DNA of 64,000 bases from Marixanthotalea marina (lineage in GTDB: Bacteria > Bacteroidota > Bacteroidia > Flavobacteriales > Flavobacteriaceae). The stretch spans positions 186,001 to 250,000 of the forward strand of contig JAHLEH010000001.1 of the NCBI GenBank assembly GCA_018883545.1. The letters run 5' to 3'. The translations under genes were made by a program, and so were the position numbers. Under the pieces are notes generated by a model. The model was not told where the DNA came from. It searched no databases and saw only the letters and a program-made list of their open reading frames with translations. Position 1 is the stretch's first letter; every line of letters starts with the position of its first letter. Positions 1 through 8,601 of the stretch are shown here, one piece after another.

Positions 1-246
1 ATCTGCTTTATGGCCGATTTATTGCCAACCGTAGGACATCTGCCTTTACCCTTTATTATGGGTTACGATACAAGGCCATTGCTGACCTTAAATGAAAAAG
101 AATCATTTCTCAATTTGGCAGCAAATAACAATTATTATTTATTTTTAGAGCACGATCCCTACAACGAGATTATAACCGTAAAACATACCGAAAAAGGCGT
201 AAGATTAAATGAAGTATATACCGCCAAGGACATTTTCGGTACCTAA
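1..246 (+). CDS. MBL-fold metallo-hydrolase, C-terminal fragment (5' end outside the window)
   Basis: The reading frame is open from base 1, so only the last 81 or so codons are present. The visible part starts ICFMADLLPT and continues with GHLPLPFIMGYDTRPL, a pattern I associate with the C-terminal part of metallo-beta-lactamase-fold hydrolases of Bacteroidota. There the Asp in MADLLPT and a late His lie near the metal site. The metal-binding HxHxDH motif would be upstream and cannot be checked. The stop lies 27 bp before the S8 peptidase start on the same strand, so the genes may be co-transcribed. The substrate cannot be told from this fragment. Confidence 0.65.
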   Translation: MCFMADLLPTVGHLPLPFIMGYDTRPLLTLNEKESFLNLAANNNYYLFLEHDPYNEIITVKHTEKGVRLNEVYTAKDIFGT

Positions 247-273
247 ATTAGAGACTAATTCAAATATATAAAC

Positions 274-1884
274 ATGAACACATTTAAATCATTATTTGTT
301 TCGGCCTTTGCAGCCGTTTTTATTTATGGTTGTGGAAGTACAGCTCCCATAATTTCAACCCCTATTGAAAATATAGATTCCTCTCCCTTAAAAGTTTCAG
401 AGCTTACCGAAGAGGAGCAACACACTTGGGGTCATTTAGATTTGGCTAAGGACACTATTCCTGGAATGAGCGTTAACAAGGCCTATGATGAAATTATTAA
501 AAACAACAAGGGCGAAACCGTAATTGTTGCCGTGATTGATACGGGTATAGATATTGACCATGAAGATTTAAGCAGCGTTATTTGGAACAACCCAAAAGAG
601 ATACCAAACAACGGCATTGATGACGACAAAAACGGTTATGTAGACGATATGCACGGTTGGAACTTTTTGGGAGATGCCTATAACGAACAGTTGGAATTTG
701 TACGCATTTTAGCTAGCAAAGACACCAATCACCCCGAATATGCAAAAGCCAAAGCCGAATACGAAGAAGAATATGAAAAATACACAGGTTTAAAAAACAA
801 TTACGAACAGTTTTTACAGCAATTGAACATAGCAGATGAAACCATCATAACACATTTAAACAAAAAAGACTACACCCAAGAAGACGTTAATAATATTACT
901 TCCGAAGATGAAAAAATTAAGCAGTCGGTAGCACTTATGCAATACGTTTATAGTTTAGATATGGACACTGCAGATGAGGTTAGAAAAGAACTCACCGAAG
1001 GCATTAAATACTACACAGAGCGTCTTAACTATAATTTAAATATAGACTTTAAAGGCCGTACCACAGGAGACGACCCAGACGATATGTCTACAAAATATTA
1101 CGGTAACAATAATGTGAGGCCAAGTGAAAAAGATGAAAGCCACGGCACGCACGTAGCTGGTATTATTGCAGCCGTTCGTAATAACGGTAAGGGCGCAGAC
1201 GGTGTTGCCAATAATGTAAAAATAATGTCAATTCGCGCTGTACCTAATGGCGACGAGTACGACAAAGACGTTGCTTTGGCCATTCGATACGCTGTAGATA
1301 ATGGCGCTAAGGTTATTAACGGTAGTTTTGGAAAATACTATTCACCCCACAGCGATTGGGTACGCGATGCCATTGCCTATGCGGGTAAACACGACGTACT
1401 TTTTGTAAATGCTGCCGGTAACGAAGGTGAGGATTTAGATAAAAAAGCCGTGTATCCTAACGATCAAGTGGATAATGGCCCCGAAGTATCCGATAATTTT
1501 ATAACGATCGGTGCTTTGGCTCCAGACTATGGTCCTAATATGGTGGCCAGTTTTTCAAATTACGGAAAAATAAATGTGGATGTGTTTTCGCCTGGAGCAA
1601 AAATATACTCTACCACACCCGAAAATGAATATGATTCTAAAAGCGGTACCTCTATGGCTGCTCCTGGTGTAGCTGGTGTGGCTGCATTAATTCGTTCTTA
1701 TTATCCAAAACTTTCGGCTTCACAAGTTAAAAAAGTACTTATGGAATCTGGTCTGCCCATAAAAACCAATGTGGTGGTTGCAGGCGACGATGACAATGTA
1801 AAACCGTTTTCAAGTTTAACCAAATCTGGCAAAATGGTTAATGCTTACAATGCATTGATTATGGCGTCTCAATTGTCTAAATAA
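274..1884 (+). CDS. S8 family (subtilisin-like) serine peptidase, lipoprotein
   Basis: A 536-residue exported subtilase. The N-terminus is a lipoprotein signal with lipobox IYGC (Cys20), so the enzyme is probably lipid-anchored in the envelope. The catalytic triad is visible: Asp89 in AVIDTGIDIDHEDL, His290 in SHGTHVAG and Ser460 in SGTSMAAPGVAG. The oxyanion Asn is likely in the NAAGNEGED segment. The Asp and His are about 200 residues apart instead of the usual 30-40. The extra segment (about residues 130-285) is rich in Glu/Lys and looks helical. The M1 peptidase starts 7 bp downstream, so the two likely form an operon for degrading extracytoplasmic protein or peptide. Catalytic class is secure; substrate is unknown. 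Confidence 0.93.
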   Translation: MNTFKSLFVSAFAAVFIYGCGSTAPIISTPIENIDSSPLKVSELTEEEQHTWGHLDLAKDTIPGMSVNKAYDEIIKNNKGETVIVAVIDTGIDIDHEDLSSVIWNNPKEIPNNGIDDDKNGYVDDMHGWNFLGDAYNEQLEFVRILASKDTNHPEYAKAKAEYEEEYEKYTGLKNNYEQFLQQLNIADETIITHLNKKDYTQEDVNNITSEDEKIKQSVALMQYVYSLDMDTADEVRKELTEGIKYYTERLNYNLNIDFKGRTTGDDPDDMSTKYYGNNNVRPSEKDESHGTHVAGIIAAVRNNGKGADGVANNVKIMSIRAVPNGDEYDKDVALAIRYAVDNGAKVINGSFGKYYSPHSDWVRDAIAYAGKHDVLFVNAAGNEGEDLDKKAVYPNDQVDNGPEVSDNFITIGALAPDYGPNMVASFSNYGKINVDVFSPGAKIYSTTPENEYDSKSGTSMAAPGVAGVAALIRSYYPKLSASQVKKVLMESGLPIKTNVVVAGDDDNVKPFSSLTKSGKMVNAYNALIMASQLSK

Positions 1885-1891
1885 GATATTA

Positions 1892-3727
1892 ATGTATAAA
1901 TTTTTTATCTATACTGTTGGGTTGGCAATGCTTTTTACATCCTGTAAAAGTATTGCCCAACCAACGGAAACACAATTGTCCTCAAATCAATCAGGTTATT
2001 GGCAGCAGCATGTTGATTATACCATGGCCATTGATATGGATGTAAATACCTATCAGTACAAAGGAACGCAACAACTGGTTTATACAAATAATTCACCCGA
2101 TGTGTTGGATAAAGTTTTCTACCATTTATACCTCAATGCGTTTCAACCTGGTAGTGAAATGGACGTAAGGGCCAGAACCATTGCAGACCCCGATAAACGC
2201 ATGGGCGACAGAATTAGCAAATTACAACCCAATGAAATTGGGTATATAAATGTAAATGCCTTAAAACAAAACGGAACAGATATAACATATAAAACCGTTG
2301 GAACCATCCTTGTGGTCGATTTGGCAAAACCCATACAGCCTGGTGAAAAAGTAACGTTTGATATGGATTTTGATGCCCAAGTACCGGTTCAAATACGCCG
2401 TACAGGTAGAAATAATGTAGAAGGCGTTGCCTTATCTATGGCGCAATGGTACCCTAAAATGGCCGAGTACGATACCGAAGGCTGGCATACCCACCCGTAT
2501 ATTGCACGCGAATTTTATGGTGTTTGGGGTAATTTTGATGTAAAGATTACCATTGACAAAAATTATGTTATTGGCGGTACTGGTTACTTGCAAAACCCCA
2601 ATGAAATTGGCCATGGCTACGAAACAGGCCCCGTAAATAGGCCAAATACCGACAAACTCACTTGGCATTTTGTAGCACCCAATGTACACGACTTTACATG
2701 GGCCGCCGACCCCGATTACATTCATGATACCATACAAGTGACCGATGGCCCTTTAATGCATTTCTTTTATAAAGGTACCATGCCTAAGGAAAAGTTGGAA
2801 AACTGGAAAAAAATCCAGCCCAAAGCTGTCGAGTTTATGCAGTATTACAGTGAGCATATTGGCAAATATCCCTATAAACAATATTCCATCATCCAAGGGG
2901 GCGATGGCGGTATGGAATACGGCATGTGTACCCTTATTTTAGGTGAAGGCACCTATGAAGGCATGATTAAAGGCACCATTTCGCATGAAATGGCCCATTC
3001 GTGGTTTCAGTTTTTGTTGGCTACTAACGAGTCCAAACACCCTTGGATGGACGAAGGCTTTGCTACCTATGTTGAGTACAGAGCGGTGAATACCATTTTT
3101 AATGAAGGCAAAGAAAACCCGTTGGAAAATGTATATAAAAACTATATCTATTTGGCCAACTCCGGCAGGGAGCAACCCTTAACCACACAAGGTGACCGGT
3201 ACGATATTAATGCCGCTTACAGTATAGCTTCCTATTATAAAGGTTGTGTGTTTTTGGCCCAATTGGGGTATATTATGGGTGAAAACAACTTACAGAAAAC
3301 CATAAAAAAATACTTTACCGATTTTGCCTTTAAACACCCCACGCCTCGAGATATTATTCGCACTGCCGAAAAAGTATCTGGGTTGCAATTGGATTGGTAT
3401 TTAACCGATTTTGCACAAACCACCAATAAAATTGATTATGGCGTTAAAAGCGTTGAAGGCAACACTGTAACACTGGAACGCATTGGCTTGATGCCCATGC
3501 CTATTGACCTAAGGGTAACATACACCGATGGCACTACCGAAGATTTTTACATCCCTTTAAGGATGATGTTAGGCAAAAAACCCACAACAGCAACGATAAA
3601 AGAAGATTGGCCGTGGGCTTTCCCAACCTATACTTTGGAAACCACTAAAACCATACAACAGGTGGAGATAGACCCCAAACAAGGTATGACCGATGTAAAT
3701 AGAGCAAACAATACAAACCAACTATAA
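1892..3727 (+). CDS. M1 family metallopeptidase, lipoprotein
   Basis: A 611-residue zinc aminopeptidase-like protein. A lipoprotein signal ends at lipobox FTSC, suggesting envelope location. The gluzincin motif HEMAH is at residues 365-369, and the third zinc ligand Glu388 follows in WMDEGFATY, giving HExxHx18E. Just upstream, GGMEYGMC replaces the GAMEN exopeptidase motif of classical M1 aminopeptidases, which is common in the bacterial M1 relatives of Bacteroidota. It follows the S8 peptidase by 7 bp. A strong hairpin terminator lies about 17 bp after its stop and closes the unit. Peptide-trimming activity is inferred from the family. Confidence 0.92.
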   Translation: MYKFFIYTVGLAMLFTSCKSIAQPTETQLSSNQSGYWQQHVDYTMAIDMDVNTYQYKGTQQLVYTNNSPDVLDKVFYHLYLNAFQPGSEMDVRARTIADPDKRMGDRISKLQPNEIGYINVNALKQNGTDITYKTVGTILVVDLAKPIQPGEKVTFDMDFDAQVPVQIRRTGRNNVEGVALSMAQWYPKMAEYDTEGWHTHPYIAREFYGVWGNFDVKITIDKNYVIGGTGYLQNPNEIGHGYETGPVNRPNTDKLTWHFVAPNVHDFTWAADPDYIHDTIQVTDGPLMHFFYKGTMPKEKLENWKKIQPKAVEFMQYYSEHIGKYPYKQYSIIQGGDGGMEYGMCTLILGEGTYEGMIKGTISHEMAHSWFQFLLATNESKHPWMDEGFATYVEYRAVNTIFNEGKENPLENVYKNYIYLANSGREQPLTTQGDRYDINAAYSIASYYKGCVFLAQLGYIMGENNLQKTIKKYFTDFAFKHPTPRDIIRTAEKVSGLQLDWYLTDFAQTTNKIDYGVKSVEGNTVTLERIGLMPMPIDLRVTYTDGTTEDFYIPLRMMLGKKPTTATIKEDWPWAFPTYTLETTKTIQQVEIDPKQGMTDVNRANNTNQL

Positions 3728-3744
3728 TTTCAATAAATGCACTA

Positions 3745-3779
3745 AAACCCCCGCTTGATAAAGTGGGGGTTTATTTTTA
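3745..3779 (+). terminator. Rho-independent terminator after the M1 peptidase gene
   Basis: An inverted repeat AAACCCCC / GGGGGTTT (3745-3752 and 3765-3772) with a 12-base loop is followed by a T-rich run. It lies just after the M1 peptidase stop codon and separates that operon from the accessory islet downstream. Confidence 0.85.
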
Positions 3780-3919
3780 CACATTGATTGAATTTACCAG
3801 AAAAAACAACTAACTTCGTTTGTCCTAATAGTTATCGGGACTGATATAAATCATTAAAACGATATTATATCATGGCGTTAGCTGCAAGCTTAAAAAAATT
3901 ACTTTCTGAACTAAAATTT

Positions 3920-3927
3920 TACCTTTG
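3920..3927 (+). promoter_or_regulatory. Putative -7 promoter element (TACCTTTG) of the XRE-ImmA gene
   Basis: TACCTTTG matches the Bacteroidota sigma-ABfr -7 consensus TAnnTTTG and lies 11 bases before the ATG at 3939. I see no convincing TTG -33 element at the expected distance. Confidence 0.5.
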
Positions 3928-3938
3928 TAGAAAAAATA

Positions 3939-5111
3939 ATGGCCGATAAAGCATTTATAACATCCGAGATTTTAAAGTGGGCAAGAGAGTCCGCTAATAT
4001 CTCTGTGGAAGATGCTGCCAAAAAGGTTTCTGTATCGCCTGAAAGATATCTAACTTGGGAGAGCGCAAGTGATTTTCCGACAATTAGACAAGCTCAAATC
4101 TTAGCAAAAAGTTTCAGAAGACCATTTTCTATTTTCTTTTTACCAGAAATACCAAAAGATTTTCAATTACTACAAGATTATCGAAGAGATGATGCGCAAA
4201 AATTAGATACAGCTTCATTATTTATTATTCGTGATGTTCAAGAAAAACAGAATTGGATAAGTGAATTATTCGAAGAAATTGGCGAAGACAAACTTCCCTT
4301 TGTTGGAAAATACTCCATTAATGATAATCCAGAAATTGTTGCTAGAGATATATTGGAAACCTTGAAAATTAGTCCGAATAATTATCAGAAAACACCAATA
4401 AATGAATGGATTGAAAAAGCAGAAACGGCTGGAATATTTATATCTCGTGCAAGCTACTTAAATTCACATTTGGTTCTTGATAGGGACTTGATTCAAGGGT
4501 TTGCGATTGCTGACAAATTCGCTCCATTTGTATTTGTTAATTCAAAAAATTGGAATGCACCACAACTATTTACTTTAGTACACGAATTAGCACATATTTG
4601 GATAGCTAAATCAGGTATTTCAAATGAAGTAGATATTGATTTTACTGATAAGCCTAAATCAAAATTTCATCCTGTAGAATTGTTTTGCAACCAAGTTGCA
4701 GCTAATGCACTAATGCCTAGGGAATTAATTACCCAATTGGGCGCAGACACATTTCATTCGAATGATTTGATTTATAAGCAAGCTAAAGAACTCGGAATAA
4801 GCTCTTTTGCATTATTGGTTCGTGCTCTAAACTTAAATTTAATTTCTCAATCTCAATATAAAATTCTAAAACAAGATGCAGAAGATGAATTTGAGAGGTT
4901 TTTGGAAAGAGAAAAAATAAAAAAGGAAAAACAAAGAGAAAGAAAAGGCGGACCAGATGCTTACCTTCTTCGACTAAATAAAAACAGCAAACTATTCACA
5001 AGAATTGTAATGGATTCTTTTAATAACGGTTCGTTGTCACCATCGATTGCAAGTAATCTTCTTAACACACAGATTAATAAATTCCAAAATTTTGAAAAAC
5101 TACTTGCATAA
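3939..5111 (+). CDS. XRE-family regulator fused to ImmA/IrrE-type metallo-endopeptidase
   Basis: A 390-residue two-domain protein. Residues about 8-65 form a Cro/C1-type helix-turn-helix (ISVEDAAKKVSVSPERYLTWE). Residues about 150-300 carry the ImmA/IrrE (DUF955) zincin domain, with HELAH at 215-219 preceded by FTLVHELAHIW. The last 90 residues are charged and may form a coiled coil (about 315-335). ImmA proteins cleave phage-type repressors or antitoxins, and such fusions often sit in toxin-antitoxin, phage or mobile-element contexts. The stop codon overlaps the start of the DUF4411 gene by one base (TAATG), so the two are translationally coupled. Codon usage is visibly more A+T-rich than in the flanking peptidase and glycosidase genes, suggesting acquisition by transfer. 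Confidence 0.9.
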   Translation: MADKAFITSEILKWARESANISVEDAAKKVSVSPERYLTWESASDFPTIRQAQILAKSFRRPFSIFFLPEIPKDFQLLQDYRRDDAQKLDTASLFIIRDVQEKQNWISELFEEIGEDKLPFVGKYSINDNPEIVARDILETLKISPNNYQKTPINEWIEKAETAGIFISRASYLNSHLVLDRDLIQGFAIADKFAPFVFVNSKNWNAPQLFTLVHELAHIWIAKSGISNEVDIDFTDKPKSKFHPVELFCNQVAANALMPRELITQLGADTFHSNDLIYKQAKELGISSFALLVRALNLNLISQSQYKILKQDAEDEFERFLEREKIKKEKQRERKGGPDAYLLRLNKNSKLFTRIVMDSFNNGSLSPSIASNLLNTQINKFQNFEKLLA

Positions 5112-5620
5112 TGTTCGAAAATGAAAAAGTAATATACTGTATTGATGCCAATATTCTTATTCAAGCTTGGCAAAAATATTACTCACCAGAAATTTGTCCT
5201 TCTTATTGGGAAGTTTTAAACCAATTGGGTAAAAAAGGTGTGATTTTTATTCCCGAATTAGTTTATGAAGAAATAGAAAAAGGTGAAGACAATCTTTTTG
5301 AATGGCTAAAAAATAGCGATATTCCAATTAGAAAAATTGACGGAGAAGTAACAAACTGCTTAAAAGAAATATATGCATTTAATCCAAGTCATAAATATTT
5401 AGTTTCAAACAACGGAATTCACTCAAAAGCTGACCCTTGGGTAATTGCACATGCAATTAAAGAAAATGCGGTTGTAGTGACAAAAGAAACGAAGGACTAT
5501 TTTAAGAAACAAACTAAAATCAAAATTCCTCACGTTTGCGATAATATGAATGTTAAATGGATTGACGATTTTGAATTCATAAGGGATTTAAACATAAAAT
5601 TTACTTGTAAATTGGAATAA
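5111..5620 (+). CDS. DUF4411 family protein (PIN-like putative ribonuclease)
   Basis: A 169-residue protein of the DUF4411 family, which has a PIN-like fold. Acidic residues placed as in PIN nucleases are visible: Asp12 in CIDANILIQAW, Glu53/54 in LVYEEIEKGED, Asp108 in SKADPWVIA, and the TKE segment near residue 126. PIN-domain proteins are typically single-strand RNases and often toxins. Its start overlaps the XRE-ImmA stop by one base, and the pair stands alone in a short low-G+C islet. The arrangement fits a toxin (PIN) with a regulator/antitoxin carrying an ImmA protease, but no activity is shown by the sequence. The 205 bp behind it show no gene. Confidence 0.8.
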   Translation: MFENEKVIYCIDANILIQAWQKYYSPEICPSYWEVLNQLGKKGVIFIPELVYEEIEKGEDNLFEWLKNSDIPIRKIDGEVTNCLKEIYAFNPSHKYLVSNNGIHSKADPWVIAHAIKENAVVVTKETKDYFKKQTKIKIPHVCDNMNVKWIDDFEFIRDLNIKFTCKLE

Positions 5621-5825
5621 ATCCTATGACTAACAATTTATAAAAATAATAGGGCTTTGCTCACTAAAAACGAAAGTGAGAAATTATAAAAAAGGTAGTG
5701 TTTAACCGAAAAGTAAAAGCATAAAATTCCGCAACTACTTATAAGCTAAACGAAACGAATCCTCAAAAAACCTTCTCTTTGAATTTTTTTATTTCATTAC
5801 CTTTAGCCATCCAAACTAAACTATA

Positions 5826-7982
5826 ATGAAAACATTCTTTTTTTACCTGTCCCTGCTTATTTTAACCGTAAGCTGTGCAGACACCAATTCGGTACAATTA
5901 AACTACGACGATACGTCACTTCAACAGCAATATGCCACGGGAAAACTTTCGGAAAGCCTTCAAGAACATGGCTATACATTAGCTAACAATAATGGAGCAA
6001 CCACCATTCAATTTAAGTTAGATTCAACCTTGGGCAAAGAAGCCTTCAGCTTAAAAAATCAAGGAAAAACCATTTTGCTGGAAGGTGGCGACCAAACAGG
6101 TTTAATTTATGCCGCCAACACCATTGTTGAAAACCTTAAAAATGGTGTACAGTTAAAAAATATTGAAGATATATCTGAAAGTCCAAAACTCGCCTTTCGC
6201 GCTATTAAATATGATTTGCCTTGGGATACTTATCGCCACAGCAATGCCTTGTATCAGCACCAAGAAGTCTGCAAAGATTTAGGCTATTGGGAAGAATTTT
6301 TGGATATGCTTAGTTACAACCGTTTTAATGCCTTAACGGTTTGGAACTTGCACCCTTTTAATTTTATGATTAAATCTAAAAATTACCCGGAAGCCTCCGA
6401 ATGGACCGACGAAGAAATGCAGGAATGGAAACACTTGTTTGGTTCCATCTTTAAAATGGCCAAAGAGCGTGGTATCGATACTTATGTGATGCCTTTTAAT
6501 ATTTTTGTACCAGCTTCTTTCGCTAAAAAGCATGGTGGCATTGCTGCCCAAAATTTAGAACATCACCATTATGTGGAAGGCGATACCTCGCAAGTGGTTA
6601 AAGATTACACCCGCGAAAGCGTAACACAACTATTGAATGAATACCCAGACCTTTCGGGCATCGGATTAACCCTTGGTGAAGGCATGGCCGGCATGACCCC
6701 TTTTGAACGTGAAAAATGGATACGTGAAACCATTATTGCGGGTATGCAACAGGCCGACCGTACTTCAAAATTAATACACCGCATTCCGTTTTCTGGCAAT
6801 ACAGAATCGTTGGGTGCCACCTCCATAGAAATGGAACAAATTACCCGCGATGGCATTGAAGAGGAAGCTGCTATGGATGCCATTGAAAAACCCGTTTGGG
6901 CGAGTATGAAATTCAATTGGTCGCACCCCCACTCTACCACAAAGCTCATTAAGGTACATGGTGGTAAATTATATGGTAAATATTTTAATCCTGTGCCTCA
7001 AGATTTTAAAATTGTGTGGACCGTTAGAAACGAAGATTTTTTCTGTTTGCGTTGGGGTGTGGAGGAATTTGCCCGCGCTCACATTAACGCCAATACGCCC
7101 GATTATGTTGGGGGTTATTTTATTGGTTCGGAAACCTACATTCCCGCAAAGGATTATTTTACAAGTCCCGAATACAAAGATAAAGTGAGTTGGGACTACG
7201 CTTTTGAGCGCCAATGGTTGTTCTACAAAATTTGGGGACGACTGCTTTATAATCCGGAAATACCCAATTCGGTTTTTATTAACGAATTCGAACAAAAATA
7301 TGGCGAAGCTTATGCCGAAACCCTTTTTAAAGCTTCCAATCTAGCAGGAAAAACACCGTTACGTTTGGTGTCGTTTTTCGACTCTACTTGGGATTTTACC
7401 ATGTATGCCGAAGGTTTTACCTATAGAAATCCAGAAACTGAAAATGTAGAGTTCATCGATATCGACCGTTTTATAAAACAACCGCCGCAAGACACTACTT
7501 TTGTATCGATAGCCAATTATGTAAAGTCGGTTTCCAATAACGAAACGTTTCCTAAAGATTATACAACGCCAGTAAAGCTTGCTGCCGACCTTGAAAAAGA
7601 TGCCAACCAAGCGCTTGAGTTGGTAAAAGATATTCCTACCGATAATGCTGATTTAATGTATGAAGTAGCCGATATTAAAACTTGGGCTCATATGGGGCTG
7701 TATATGGCCGAAAAAATAAAAGCGGGCATTGCTCTGGAAACCTATAGGCTTAATGGAGATGTAGAAAAAAAGCAAACAGCTATTGAACATTTGGAAAAAG
7801 GGTTGGCCTATTGGGACAACATAATAGACATAACTCGCCCCATATACAACAATATGCGACTGGTACATTACAATGAAAACGAAGGGAAAACGTGGCAGGA
7901 AAACGACCATTTAAGATTTCATTGGGCCTTGTTGCGCAATGATGTTCTTAATGATATAGAAATGGCTAAAAATAGTAAATAA
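5826..7982 (+). CDS. Putative glycoside hydrolase lipoprotein (GH67/GH20-like architecture)
   Basis: A 718-residue exported protein with lipobox TVSC (Cys17). Residues about 25-115 look like the alpha/beta N-terminal domain seen in GH20 and GH67 enzymes, ending in the GGDQTGLIYAANTI segment. From about residue 120 a probable TIM barrel follows, rich in Trp, Tyr and acidic residues (YDLPWDTYRHS, MLSYNRFNALTVWNLHPFN, LTLGEGMAG). The C-terminal 200 residues are largely helical. I recognise similarity to alpha-glucuronidase-like proteins but not a precise family, so the substrate is open; uronic-acid-containing algal or plant glycans are a reasonable guess. It is monocistronic, between the accessory islet and rnpA, with no SusCD pair nearby. 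Confidence 0.6.
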   Translation: MKTFFFYLSLLILTVSCADTNSVQLNYDDTSLQQQYATGKLSESLQEHGYTLANNNGATTIQFKLDSTLGKEAFSLKNQGKTILLEGGDQTGLIYAANTIVENLKNGVQLKNIEDISESPKLAFRAIKYDLPWDTYRHSNALYQHQEVCKDLGYWEEFLDMLSYNRFNALTVWNLHPFNFMIKSKNYPEASEWTDEEMQEWKHLFGSIFKMAKERGIDTYVMPFNIFVPASFAKKHGGIAAQNLEHHHYVEGDTSQVVKDYTRESVTQLLNEYPDLSGIGLTLGEGMAGMTPFEREKWIRETIIAGMQQADRTSKLIHRIPFSGNTESLGATSIEMEQITRDGIEEEAAMDAIEKPVWASMKFNWSHPHSTTKLIKVHGGKLYGKYFNPVPQDFKIVWTVRNEDFFCLRWGVEEFARAHINANTPDYVGGYFIGSETYIPAKDYFTSPEYKDKVSWDYAFERQWLFYKIWGRLLYNPEIPNSVFINEFEQKYGEAYAETLFKASNLAGKTPLRLVSFFDSTWDFTMYAEGFTYRNPETENVEFIDIDRFIKQPPQDTTFVSIANYVKSVSNNETFPKDYTTPVKLAADLEKDANQALELVKDIPTDNADLMYEVADIKTWAHMGLYMAEKIKAGIALETYRLNGDVEKKQTAIEHLEKGLAYWDNIIDITRPIYNNMRLVHYNENEGKTWQENDHLRFHWALLRNDVLNDIEMAKNSK

Positions 7983-8007
7983 AAAAGATTACTTTATGAC
8001 GAAACCC

Positions 8008-8112
8008 GTCAGTTCGAGTAAAAACCCAGCGGTTTTGTATCGAGAACAGGGTTTTAGCTAGATTGTTTGGTTCTCGATACAATTTTTCAAAAGAAAAATC
8101 ACTCGAACCGAC
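8008..8112. repeat. Nested inverted repeat, REP/MITE-like element
   Basis: Two nested inverted repeats lie in the gap between the glycosidase and rnpA. The outer arms are gtcagttcgagt (8008-8019) and actcgaaccgac (8101-8112), complementary apart from one position. The inner arms ttgtatcgagaac (8035-8047) and gttctcgatacaa (8070-8082) are a perfect 13-bp match. The whole 105 bp could fold into one long hairpin. It encodes nothing evident. I judge it a small dispersed palindromic element; no second copy was seen in this window. Confidence 0.65.
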
Positions 8113-8187
8113 ACACATTTGCAATAGTAGATGAGTGCTTACTTGTAAGATGCTACTTAACTACGTTATGTGGGTTTTATATTTTAT

Positions 8188-8195
8188 TACCTTTG
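8188..8195 (+). promoter_or_regulatory. Putative -7 promoter element (TACCTTTG) before rnpA
   Basis: TACCTTTG fits TAnnTTTG. Transcription would start about 7 bases later, near 8202, downstream of the first in-frame TTG at 8197. If the element is real, the rnpA start at TTG 8215 is favoured. Confidence 0.4.
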
Positions 8196-8214
8196 ATTGC
8201 TTAAAACAATCCCA

Positions 8215-8592
8215 TTGCGATTTACATTTAATAAAAAAGACCGGCTTAAGAGCAAAAAATTAATAGATCAGCTTTTTACTGAAGGGAAATCCGTTACGGC
8301 TTATCCGCTTCGCATGGTGTATATTGGCACTACTTTTGATGATGGTTCTAAGGTAAAAGCGGGGGTTTCCGTTAGCAAGCGAAGCTTTAAAAAAGCAGTA
8401 GATAGAAATAGAATAAAACGCTTATTAAGAGAATCTTACCGCTTAAATAAGTCCAATTATTTTAACAACATTACAACACCTTTTGCGTTAATGATTTTGT
8501 ACATTGGCAAAGACAAACCCACGTTTGGGCAAGTGGAAACGCAAATGGATCAATTGTTTGAAAAATTTATAGCTAAAATTTCTAAATCTTAA
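8215..8592 (+). CDS. rnpA: Ribonuclease P protein component
   Basis: The protein subunit of RNase P, which with the catalytic RNA removes 5' leaders from pre-tRNA. The product is about 125 residues of basic protein with FTFNKKDRLKSKKLIDQLF at the N-terminus, and the signature RNR motif in KKAVDRNRIKRLLRESYRL. No ATG precedes the conserved start. Two in-frame TTG codons exist, at 8197 and 8215. I choose 8215 because it gives the family-typical beginning (LRFTFNKK) and because a TAnnTTTG promoter element ends at 8195. If 8197 is used the protein has 131 residues. rpmH and dnaA are not next to it here. The DUF4349 gene follows 9 bp later. Confidence 0.92.
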   Translation: MRFTFNKKDRLKSKKLIDQLFTEGKSVTAYPLRMVYIGTTFDDGSKVKAGVSVSKRSFKKAVDRNRIKRLLRESYRLNKSNYFNNITTPFALMILYIGKDKPTFGQVETQMDQLFEKFIAKISKS

Positions 8593-8601
8593 TTCGGCTC
8601 T

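Noticed and set aside
2432-2737. Long antisense open frames inside real genes (for example within the M1, glycosidase and DUF4175 genes)
   Set aside because: They lie wholly inside well-supported genes, have no domain content and no ribosome-binding or promoter context.
3780-3938. Possible integron attC-like or attachment site near gttagctgcaagc before the XRE-ImmA islet
   Set aside because: Only one short GTTRRRY-like word, with no paired inverse core of proper spacing and no integrase gene. Not enough for a call.
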